Below, piece by piece: positions 1-5,498 of a DNA stretch of 5,556 nucleotides. The position numbers and the translations under genes are program-made. The notes beneath the pieces are model-generated. The model saw only the letters and a list, made by a program, of their open reading frames with translations, was not told the origin of the DNA and did no database searches. Each line of letters begins with the position of its first letter. Position 1 is the stretch's first letter. The stretch lies in the NCBI GenBank assembly GCA_020054355.1, contig JAGVLI010000851.1:1-5556 (forward strand). The letters run 5' to 3'. The DNA comes from Planctomycetales bacterium. GTDB lineage: Bacteria > Planctomycetota > Planctomycetia > Gemmatales > Gemmataceae.

Positions 1-943
1 GGCGGCGGGCGTGTTCGCCACCATGAGGCAATGGCTCGCGCCGCGCCTGGCGGGGCAGGACCTCCAGAGCGGCCAGCAATTGCAGCAACTCCTGTCCCCC
101 GTGAAGGGCAACCAGTTCGCCAAGGGCGGACTCGACCTGGCCTGGTGGGACCTGCATGCGCAAGAACTCGGGCAGCCGCTGTATCGCGTGCTGGGCGGCA
201 GCAATCCGGTCGTCAGGGTCGGCGCGGATTTCGGCGTCATGGACCGCATCGAAGACCTCGTGAAGAGTGTTTCCGCCGCCGTCGCGGCCGGCTTCAAGCG
301 AGTAAAGCTCAAGTTCCGGCCCGGCTGGGACCTGCCCATGCTGCGGGCCGTGCGGCAAGCCTGCCCGGACGCCGTGATCCATATCGATTGCAACAGCGGC
401 TACCGGCTCGCGGATGTGCCGTTATTCCGCGCCGTGGATGAATTCAACCTGGCCATGATCGAGCAACCGCTGGCCCACGACGACCTGCTCGACCACGCCG
501 CCCTGCAAAAGCAGATTCGCACGCCGATCTGCCTGGACGAGAGCATCACGTCGGTGGACCGCGTCCGGCAAGCGCTGGAAATCGGCGCATGTAAATATGT
601 CAATATCAAGCCGGGACGGGTCGGCGGCCTGACGAATGCCGTGGCCATTCACGAGCTTTGCCAGCGGCACGGCACTCCCTGCTGGGTGGGCGGCATGCTG
701 GAGTCAGCCGTCGGCGTGGCGCACTGCATCGCGCTGGGCACGCTGCCGGGGTTCACCTATCCGGCCGATGTTTTCCCGACGAGCCGCTTCTACAAGCAAG
801 ACCTGGCGGAGCCGGAAATCGTGCTGTCGGGAACTTCACAGGTGACGGCGCTGGAGCGGCCCGGCATCGGCACCGCGCCCGATCCCGACCGACTGCAACG
901 CCTGACGGTGGAACACGCCGCTATCCTCCCGAGCACCTCATGA
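1..943 (+). CDS. o-succinylbenzoate synthase / N-acylamino acid racemase family enzyme (5' truncated)
   Basis: An enolase-superfamily enzyme, complete at its 3' end and open through the left edge; the first whole codon is at base 2. Numbering from the GTG at 11, the catalytic set is intact. The KxK pair is K99/K101 in VKLKF, the three magnesium ligands are D126 (HIDCN), E151 (MIEQP) and D176 (CLDES), and the second-face lysine is K200 (NIKPGRVGG). The ligands are spaced 25, 25 and 24 residues apart, as expected for this family. The GGMLES segment (228-232) and following region match the OSBS/NSAR subgroup. Members dehydrate SHCHC to o-succinylbenzoate in menaquinone synthesis, or racemise N-succinyl/N-acyl amino acids, or do both. 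Sequence alone does not separate these roles. Family length is about 370 residues, so roughly 60 N-terminal capping-domain residues lie outside the window. The GTG at 11 and ATG at 23 are internal codons, not starts. The gene overlaps the transporter by 4 bases. Confidence 0.9.
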   Translation, partial: AAGVFATMRQWLAPRLAGQDLQSGQQLQQLLSPVKGNQFAKGGLDLAWWDLHAQELGQPLYRVLGGSNPVVRVGADFGVMDRIEDLVKSVSAAVAAGFKRVKLKFRPGWDLPMLRAVRQACPDAVIHIDCNSGYRLADVPLFRAVDEFNLAMIEQPLAHDDLLDHAALQKQIRTPICLDESITSVDRVRQALEIGACKYVNIKPGRVGGLTNAVAIHELCQRHGTPCWVGGMLESAVGVAHCIALGTLPGFTYPADVFPTSRFYKQDLAEPEIVLSGTSQVTALERPGIGTAPDPDRLQRLTVEHAAILPSTS

Positions 944-2151
944 ACGATACCCAACGGCAACGGCGCGGCGTCTCCAGCGGGGCGGCTTTCCTGATGGCCG
1001 TCTCCGCCATCGGGCCGGGCTTCCTCACGCAGACGACGCAGTTCACCTTCCAGTTCGGCGCCAGCCTGGCGTTCGCGATCCTCGTTTCGCTGATTATCGA
1101 CGTCGGCGGCCAGCTGAATACCTGGCGGGTGATTGCCGTGTCCGGCAAGCGCGGCAACGAGGTCGCGGATGCGGTGCTGCCGGGGCTGGGCTGGGTCATC
1201 ACGGCCGTCGTCATCGTCGGCTCGTTTATCTTCAACCTGGGCAACCTCAGCGGCTGCGCCCTGGCCCTGGAAGCACTGCTGGGCATACCGATGGAAGTGG
1301 GCGCGACGGCGTCCGCGCTGCTCGGAGTCGTCCTGTTCCTGCTGCCGCGGATGATGACGGCCGTCGATTGGTTCGCGAAAGTCCTGGGCGTGGGCATGAT
1401 CGTCATGACGTTCTATGTGCTGGTCGTCACCGCGCCGCCGGTGGGCGAAGCCGCCCGGCATGTGTTCTGGCCGGCGGAAGGCATCGCATATCCGGCGGTG
1501 ACGCTGGTGGGTGGGACCATCGGCGGTTACATCATGTTCTCGGGCGCTCACCGGCTGCTCGATGGCGGCATCAGCGGCAATGAGCAGCTGGGGACCATCA
1601 CCTGGGCTTCGGTTCAGGGCATTCTCATCACTGGCATCATGCGCGTGGTGGTCTTCCTGGCGTTGCTGGGCGTGGCCCAGACGGGAGTGACCCTGAGCCA
1701 GCGTACGCCGGTGTTCGATGCGTTCCGAGCCGCAGCCGGCGACCTGGGGTTTCTGCTGTCCGGCCTGATCTTCTGGGCGGCGGCCATCACCTCGGTGGTG
1801 GGCTGCGCGTACACGTCGATTTCGTTCCTCAACCTGCGCGAGCGCGACTGGCTGCGCGCCTGGCTGACTGTCGCTTTCATCGTCGCCAGCTTGCTGGTCA
1901 CGGTCACGCTGCAAATGGCGGAGGTGCCGGCGACGACCTTGTTGATCGGCGCTGCCACCATCAACGGCGTCTTGATGCCGGTGATCCTGGGCATGATCCT
2001 GCTGGCCGCCTATCGACGCAGCCTGATGGGCGACTATCGACAGCCGGTCTGGGCCACGGCGCTCGGACTGGTCGCCTGGGTCGGCACCGTGGGTTTGGCC
2101 GGCGTGCTGTTGTATCCGTTGCTGTCGTCCAACACAGGCTCTCAACCTTGA
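940..2151 (+). CDS. Nramp-fold membrane transporter, YcsG-like
   Basis: A 403-residue integral membrane protein with about 11 hydrophobic segments (roughly 14-34, 38-54, 82-104, 118-135, 145-163, 185-203, 224-246, 266-296, 307-325, 331-357, 370-393), the number typical of the Nramp/LeuT fold. Motifs AIGPGFLTQT (23-32), GGQLNTWRVI (56-65) and FNLGNLSG (98-105) match what I recall of the Bacillus YcsG-type Nramp-like branch. The classical Nramp metal signatures, DPGN in helix 1 and MPH in helix 6, are absent, so divalent-metal transport is doubtful. I recall B. subtilis ycsG lying beside the 5-oxoprolinase genes, which suggests an organic or amino-acid-derived substrate (inference). The start is the ATG at 940, which overlaps the upstream TGA. 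No strong Shine-Dalgarno precedes it, which fits translational coupling to the racemase-like gene. The frame is also open upstream to 658, but that stretch lies inside the preceding gene and was left out. Confidence 0.87.
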   Translation: MNDTQRQRRGVSSGAAFLMAVSAIGPGFLTQTTQFTFQFGASLAFAILVSLIIDVGGQLNTWRVIAVSGKRGNEVADAVLPGLGWVITAVVIVGSFIFNLGNLSGCALALEALLGIPMEVGATASALLGVVLFLLPRMMTAVDWFAKVLGVGMIVMTFYVLVVTAPPVGEAARHVFWPAEGIAYPAVTLVGGTIGGYIMFSGAHRLLDGGISGNEQLGTITWASVQGILITGIMRVVVFLALLGVAQTGVTLSQRTPVFDAFRAAAGDLGFLLSGLIFWAAAITSVVGCAYTSISFLNLRERDWLRAWLTVAFIVASLLVTVTLQMAEVPATTLLIGAATINGVLMPVILGMILLAAYRRSLMGDYRQPVWATALGLVAWVGTVGLAGVLLYPLLSSNTGSQP

Positions 2152-2164
2152 CACGCGCGGCGGA

Positions 2165-2170
2165 TATAAT
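2165..2170 (+). promoter_or_regulatory. Candidate promoter -10 box (TATAAT) for the diiron-like gene
   Basis: A perfect TATAAT lies 34 bases before the ATG at 2204 and just after the transporter stop, predicting a short leader of about 25-30 bases. At the usual 17-base spacing the -35 position (about 2142-2147, TCAACC) matches only 3 of 6 consensus bases. A perfect TTGACA at 2148-2153 is only 11 bases away, too close for normal sigma-70 spacing. The -10 box is persuasive and the -35 is not. Confidence 0.5.
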
Positions 2171-2190
2171 TGGACCTGATGACTTCCCGC

Positions 2191-2195
2191 AGGAG
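2191..2195 (+). promoter_or_regulatory. Ribosome binding site (AGGAG)
   Basis: AGGAG sits 8 bases before the ATG at 2204 and fixes the start of the diiron-like gene. Confidence 0.75.
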
Positions 2196-2203
2196 ATCGA
2201 CCG

Positions 2204-3643
2204 ATGAACTCTGCCACTGCTTCCCAACCTTATCAATCGTATCGCGGACTGCCGCCACTCGCGGGCCTGGCGACCCATGCCGAGGCGGCGCGGCCGGGCC
2301 TGAGCGTGGAAGCCTGCGTCGCCCGGCTGAAGCGCTACCATTACGCTTTCGTCCGGCTGCACGAAATCCTGACAGCGCGGATCACCGCCGAGCCGATCTA
2401 CGAATTGAAGACCGGCTTCTCGCATCATTCGTACCTCTGCGCCGAGCATGTGGCCGCCATCCGCGACCGGGTGGCTGAGATGCGCGAACCGCCGCTGGGC
2501 TTGGAAGCGGTGCCGCATCCGGCGCTGCAGGTGTTCTTCGACGAAATCCTGGCCGCGCCGACCGCGGCCGAACTGCTGGTCGGCGTCTACGAAAAGGCGC
2601 TGCCGGCGCTGGACCGCGAATTGCAACGGCACCTGATCGACACCAACCCGCTGGCGGATGCGCCGAGCGTGCGTTTGATCCGCTTCGCCCGCTTCGAGCT
2701 GGCCGACATGCTCGCCTTCGGCAAGCAGTGCATCGCTTCCCTGGTCGATGAGCCGGCGCGGCGGGCGATGCAGCCGTGGTTGCAACTGCTCGACGCTTGC
2801 CTGACGGAGAGCGAGGCAGGCGCAGCGCTCGCCTCCGGCTCGCGGCGAAACCTCGAAAGACAACACTCCGCGAAACCTTATGTCTACGATCCAGTGCCGA
2901 AGCGCGACGAGCGCTGGCAAGACTCCTGGAATCAAGGCGTCAACGCCGAATCGTTCATCTACAACCCGGAGTATCCGCCCCAGCCCAAGACGCTGATGAT
3001 GCTCTACAAACGGCTGCGGGAAATCGACGTGCCGGAGATGATGGCGAGCATCATCCACGAGACCAAGGGCAAGCCCTGGAACTACTACCGCGACATGTCC
3101 CGGCAGCTCTGGGACGAAGCCCGGCATGCCATGATGGGCGAGGTCGGCTTCGTGGCGCTGGGCATCGACTGGAAGCAGGCGCGGATCACGCACAACTGGT
3201 CGCTGCGGCTGAACACCGAATGCACGCCGCTGGAACGGCACGCGGTCCTCTATTTCATCGAGCAGGGGCTGATGACGCGCACCGGCAAGCGCTACGAATG
3301 GGAGCTGGGCGTGGAATCGGGCAACCCGCTGATGGCCACCATCCAGGATTACGACTGGGCCGACGAGGTGCTGCACGCCCAGTTGGGCCGGGAATGGTAC
3401 ATCCCGCAGATCGGCGAATGGAAGAAGGCCCTGGATTACGGCGACAAGTGCTGGTCGAAAATCCTGAGCAACTGGCAAGAAGTGCGCGACCGCGGCTTGA
3501 CCCAGCACGAGAACTGGTGGCCGGCGATCTATCGCCAAGCCTGCCGAAACTGGGGCATCGAACCCGATCCCAAGGTGCTGGCCTTCAGCGAGAGCTACGA
3601 AGGCCAGCGCGCCGACCTGAAGACGGTGGCGAGCAGTGCGTGA
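2204..3643 (+). CDS. Ferritin-like (diiron four-helix bundle) protein, uncharacterised
   Basis: A 479-residue soluble protein with no signal peptide or membrane segment. The C-terminal half carries the ligand pattern of a carboxylate-bridged diiron bundle: E286 (HETKG), E305/H308 (DEARH), E353 (FIEQG) and E388/H391 (DEVLH). That is E, ExxH, E, ExxH on four predicted helices (about 275-290, 292-320, 343-358, 376-398). The family includes oxygenases, oxidases and ferritin-like iron proteins, so an iron-dependent oxidation role is inferred but the substrate is unknown. The N-terminal half (about 35-180) is also helical and may be a second, degenerate bundle. A linker near 203-225 joins the halves and contains a GC-rich repeat (2824-2852) read in frame. 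The tail (400-460) is rich in Trp and charged residues. AGGAG upstream supports the start. A TATAAT box at 2165 suggests its own transcription, although read-through from the transporter is possible. I do not recognise a named family; the diiron assignment rests on motif spacing. Confidence 0.85.
   Translation: MNSATASQPYQSYRGLPPLAGLATHAEAARPGLSVEACVARLKRYHYAFVRLHEILTARITAEPIYELKTGFSHHSYLCAEHVAAIRDRVAEMREPPLGLEAVPHPALQVFFDEILAAPTAAELLVGVYEKALPALDRELQRHLIDTNPLADAPSVRLIRFARFELADMLAFGKQCIASLVDEPARRAMQPWLQLLDACLTESEAGAALASGSRRNLERQHSAKPYVYDPVPKRDERWQDSWNQGVNAESFIYNPEYPPQPKTLMMLYKRLREIDVPEMMASIIHETKGKPWNYYRDMSRQLWDEARHAMMGEVGFVALGIDWKQARITHNWSLRLNTECTPLERHAVLYFIEQGLMTRTGKRYEWELGVESGNPLMATIQDYDWADEVLHAQLGREWYIPQIGEWKKALDYGDKCWSKILSNWQEVRDRGLTQHENWWPAIYRQACRNWGIEPDPKVLAFSESYEGQRADLKTVASSA
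2824..2852 (-). repeat. Inverted copy of the 4648-4676 repeat, inside a coding sequence
   Basis: These 29 bases match the reverse complement of 4648-4676 at 26 of 29 positions; the 23-base core (2824-2846 against 4654-4676) matches at 22 of 23. It is translated in frame as part of ALASGSRRN (residues 208-216) of the diiron-like protein, in the linker between its two helical halves. The differences do not create stops in this frame. Confidence 0.8.
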
Positions 3644-3677
3644 GAAGTGAAAAGTCCAATGTCGAAGGAGAAGTGAA
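3642..3677 (+). repeat. Short direct repeat GAGAAGTGAA, two copies
   Basis: A 10-base unit occurs at 3642-3651, overlapping the stop of the diiron-like gene, and again at 3668-3677, a 26-base period. The second copy supplies the in-frame TGA (3674-3676) that closes the next gene's frame upstream of its start. It may be a chance purine-rich repeat or the remnant of a duplication. Confidence 0.4.
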
Positions 3678-3704
3678 CGGCGACCACCTTCCTTCGTGCG
3701 GCTC

Positions 3705-3709
3705 AGGAG
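3705..3709 (+). promoter_or_regulatory. Ribosome binding site (AGGAG) deciding a GTG start
   Basis: AGGAG lies 6 bases before the GTG at 3716. The frame is open back to 3677 but offers no better start there, so this site decides the call. Confidence 0.65.
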
Positions 3710-3715
3710 CTTGGC

Positions 3716-4162
3716 GTGCAAACCATCCTTGACGACGCTAACACTTGGTTTTTCCATGCTCTTGTTCACCGCGACGAGAAGCTACAGGTGATCGTCGTCG
3801 AGGGCATCAAGGCGGCTGAGCCAGAGGATCTGATTATCGGTACGAAGAACCTCGGGTCGGCGTGGCGCATTGAAGTTGCCGAAGCGTCCAGATGGGTGTG
3901 CGTTTCTTTCGGCGGGGTCTGCGGCTACCAGGTGATCAGCGAGTCCCTGACGTCAGCCGACGACTATGAGATTCACGACTGTGGATTCCTGCGTGTTTAC
4001 GAAAAATCGCGCTACATGGAATTCCTGCGCTCGCATGCAATCATGGAACACCCGATTGCCGAAAATGCGCGACATTTTTGCATCCTCACCGAGAATCAAA
4101 TCATCGACGTGGCAGCGGTAGAGGAGCCGGAATTTGAGTTCATTCTGCCGACGAAGGAGTAG
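3716..4162 (+). CDS. Hypothetical protein, lower GC than neighbours
   Basis: A 148-residue acidic, probably cytosolic protein that I do not recognise. It has no signal peptide or membrane segment. Alternating hydrophobic stretches (KLQVIVVEGI at 22-31, RWVCVSFGGV at 59-68, HFCILTENQIIDVAAV at 120-135) suggest a mixed alpha/beta fold. YEKSRYMEFL (95-104) looks like an amphipathic helix. No catalytic motif is visible. It starts at GTG with AGGAG 6 bases upstream. Base composition differs from its neighbours: I counted 58 G+C in the 120 bases 3961-4080 (about 48 percent), against 39 of 60 in 3361-3420 in the preceding gene. That, and its position between a repeat and a convergent junction, fits acquisition by transfer. 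It follows the diiron-like gene by 72 bases with no promoter I can see, so it may be read from that transcript. The coherent protein-like composition argues that it is a real gene. Confidence 0.72.
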   Translation: MQTILDDANTWFFHALVHRDEKLQVIVVEGIKAAEPEDLIIGTKNLGSAWRIEVAEASRWVCVSFGGVCGYQVISESLTSADDYEIHDCGFLRVYEKSRYMEFLRSHAIMEHPIAENARHFCILTENQIIDVAAVEEPEFEFILPTKE

Positions 4163-4262
4163 TCGCTGCACTGACCGGGACCGCCACTCAGTTGTCGCGT
4201 GACATCCAAGTGTTCGAGCCGGCCCTGGCATTTAGCAAGGATGTGCGGTCGTGGGCGCTTCC

Positions 4263-4280
4263 GGTCCGGCTCGCCGGACC
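4263..4280. repeat. Perfect GC-rich palindrome at the 3' end of the Dabb gene
   Basis: GGTCCGGC (4263-4270) pairs perfectly with GCCGGACC (4273-4280) across two bases; physically this is a 7-bp stem with a CTCG loop. It lies between convergent genes, and its last base is part of the Dabb gene's TAG stop. No T-run follows on either strand, so it is not a standard intrinsic terminator. It may end or protect transcripts, or be a dispersed palindromic repeat. Confidence 0.6.
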
Positions 4281-4609
4281 TACTTGCAACAGCTCGAATC
4301 GAAGACGCGCACCTTCTTCCAGTTGGCGCGGTTTTCCTCGATGAACTGGTGGTGGGTCGGCGCGTCCTGATACTGGTCGTGGGCCGACTGATTGGCGAAG
4401 ACGATGTGCAGGGCCACGTCGAACTCGCGGTCGTTGACTTCGCGGTTCAGTTCTTCCGCCAGCACGCCGCAGGCAAAATAGACGATGCCGGGATGTTTCG
4501 TCAGGTACTTCTCGCAGGCAGCCAGCAATTGCCGGCGGGCCGCCGGGGAAGCGTCGTGCAGCGCGAAAAAGACATTGTGGACCAGCAGGGATTCGTTCGG
4601 GGCAGCCAC
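4280..4609 (-). CDS. Dabb-family (stress-responsive alpha/beta barrel) protein
   Basis: A 109-residue protein of the usual length for the Dabb domain, a dimeric ferredoxin-like alpha/beta barrel. The first strand is LVHNVFFAL (9-17), with the family's conserved His at 11. A helix with RRQLLAACEKYL (25-36) follows, then strand HPGIVYFACGVL (39-50). The later strand FDVALHIVFAN (63-73) and the helix with AHDQYQDAPTHHQFIEE (76-92) match the typical Dabb pattern of a hydrophobic strand followed by a Y..HP.H-like segment. The domain ends with KVRVFDSS (99-106). Biochemical roles in the family vary and are mostly unknown, so no reaction is assigned. The start is GTG at 4609, with GGAG (4619-4622) 9 bases upstream and no good ATG nearby. 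The gene lies 74 bases downstream of the PilZ-like gene on the same strand, so cotranscription is plausible. Its stop codon runs into a perfect palindrome, and the CCK tail may be a product of that junction. Confidence 0.85.
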   Translation of the reverse strand: MAAPNESLLVHNVFFALHDASPAARRQLLAACEKYLTKHPGIVYFACGVLAEELNREVNDREFDVALHIVFANQSAHDQYQDAPTHHQFIEENRANWKKVRVFDSSCCK

Positions 4610-4627
4610 GGGGGTCGTCTCCAGGAG

Positions 4628-4676
4628 AGTTTAGCCGCGAGCCGAGAAGTTTAGCCGCGAGCCGAAGGCGAGCGCT
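4628..4676 (+). repeat. Tandem GC-rich repeat between the PilZ-like and Dabb genes
   Basis: The 18-base unit AGTTTAGCCGCGAGCCGA occurs exactly at 4628-4645 and 4648-4665, a 20-base period. The second copy continues with AGGCGAGCGCT to 4676. The extended copy can fold as CGC-GA-GCC, loop GAA, GGC-GA-GCG: two 3-bp stems separated by tandem G-A mismatches. A near copy lies inverted at 2824-2852. It fills most of the gap between two same-strand genes, stopping just short of the Dabb ribosome site. Confidence 0.8.
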
Positions 4677-4683
4677 GCGTCTC

Positions 4684-5379
4684 TCAGCCATTGAACAGGG
4701 CCAGCGCGGCCCAGGCCGGCCGTTCGACGAACGTGCAGGTGATGATAAAGCTTTGCCGTTCCGGCCGTCTGCTCTTCACGCAGACGTTCACCCACTGGGC
4801 GTTCGGCGAAGGGACGTTCGGCTTGACGCTGATCACCGAGCCGATGGGAATCTCGTCATCGACCAGGATCTTGAAGCCGCCGGATGGCCGGTCGATCACC
4901 CAGCCCGACAGCGGATCGCTGCTGGCGGTGCCGTTGGAGATCATCACGGACACTGGCTTGCCGCCGATCTTGGTCTCGCCGTCGTCCATTTCAAAGGGAC
5001 TGCGCAACGGCTTGCGCGGCGGTTCCGAGGCTTCCGGTTCCTCATCGACCGGATCCTGTTCGCGCCGGCCGAGGGAGCCGGTTCGCGCTTTCGGCTTCTC
5101 CACGAGCGAGCGGAACTGCGGCACTTCTTCCTCGAGGGGCCGGAACTGGGAATCGTCGCTCTCATCCTCGAAGGGGGCTTGCTGGACTGCATGGTGTTCG
5201 ATTTCCGGGGCCGGTTCGAGCAACGGCAGCGCCGCCGCCTCCTGCCGGAGCGCCTCCAGCTCGCGGCGCAGGGCGGTGCTGTAGGTCTGCAGGTCTTGCC
5301 GCAGATGGTTGATCGTCTGCTGCAAGGCATCCACCTCGGCAATCCGCTGTTCCGTGCGAGTCAGGTCACGGCTGGCCAT
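4684..5379 (-). CDS. Coiled-coil protein with C-terminal PilZ-like domain
   Basis: A 231-residue protein in three parts. Residues 5-50 form a heptad-rich, charged coiled coil (ALQQTINHLRQDL and neighbours). Residues 52-140 are an acidic, Pro/Glu-rich, probably disordered linker with a twice-used QFRxL motif (78-82 and 88-92). Residues 141-229 form a beta-rich domain resembling PilZ: GWVIDRPSGG (159-168), then strands KILVD, SVISVKP, QWVNVCVKS, FIITCTFVERP, ending in ALFNG. PilZ domains usually bind cyclic di-GMP through RxxxR and DxSxxG. Here an RKPLR (122-126) lies 37 residues before D163, and the Ser is replaced by Pro, so binding is uncertain. I recall similar proteins in planctomycetes. 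The start is the ATG at 5379, backed by AGGAG 10 bases upstream; an upstream ATG at 5454 would add 25 residues but has no ribosome site. A candidate promoter lies at 5499-5528. Confidence 0.8.
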   Translation of the reverse strand: MASRDLTRTEQRIAEVDALQQTINHLRQDLQTYSTALRRELEALRQEAAALPLLEPAPEIEHHAVQQAPFEDESDDSQFRPLEEEVPQFRSLVEKPKARTGSLGRREQDPVDEEPEASEPPRKPLRSPFEMDDGETKIGGKPVSVMISNGTASSDPLSGWVIDRPSGGFKILVDDEIPIGSVISVKPNVPSPNAQWVNVCVKSRRPERQSFIITCTFVERPAWAALALFNG

Positions 5380-5389
5380 CGGCCCCGAT

Positions 5390-5394
5390 CTCCT
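5390..5394 (-). promoter_or_regulatory. Ribosome binding site (AGGAG) deciding the PilZ-like start
   Basis: Reading the minus strand, AGGAG lies 10 bases before the ATG at 5379. The alternative ATG at 5454 has no purine-rich site in front of it. Confidence 0.65.
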
Positions 5395-5498
5395 CGCGGT
5401 CCTGGGGGTAGAAGAAAACGCCTCCGGGTTCAGACGATCGGCAGCGGAAAGCATCGCTGGGAAAGGAACCGGCCCGAGGCGTGCGCTGAACCCAATCG

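Noticed and set aside
658..939. N-terminal extension of the transporter frame
   Set aside because: It lies within the racemase-like gene in another frame and is Gly/Arg/Ala-rich without domain character; the ATG at 940 begins exactly where YcsG-like sequence begins.
790..2217. 475-residue open frame on the minus strand
   Set aside because: It is antisense to the transporter; extreme Arg/Gln/His/Asp content mirrors the membrane-protein codons on the other strand.
2776..3732. 318-residue plus-strand frame within the diiron-like gene
   Set aside because: Out-of-frame shadow. It shares a short peptide with the frame at 4188-4691 only because both read the same DNA repeat.
1961..3769. 602-residue open frame on the minus strand
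   Set aside because: It is antisense to the diiron-like gene, which has a ribosome site and clear motifs. Its product is a His/Arg/Gln/Val-rich composition typical of a GC-rich shadow frame, with no recognisable domain.
4170..4192. Possible terminator hairpin ACTGA...TCAGT after the lower-GC gene
   Set aside because: Only a 5-bp stem with a 13-base loop and no T-run; too weak to support.
4188..4691. 167-residue minus-strand frame overlapping the Dabb gene
   Set aside because: It reads the intergenic repeat and the Dabb gene in the wrong frame; its Arg-rich product and translation of the repeat give no domain.
4691..5284. 197-residue plus-strand Ser/Arg-rich frame
   Set aside because: Antisense to the PilZ-like gene; low-complexity Ser/Gly/Arg composition and no ribosome site.
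5380..5454. Upstream ATG (5454) for the PilZ-like protein, adding 25 residues
   Set aside because: No Shine-Dalgarno precedes it, whereas the ATG at 5379 has AGGAG at 10 bases. It is still possible because the promoter lies upstream of both.
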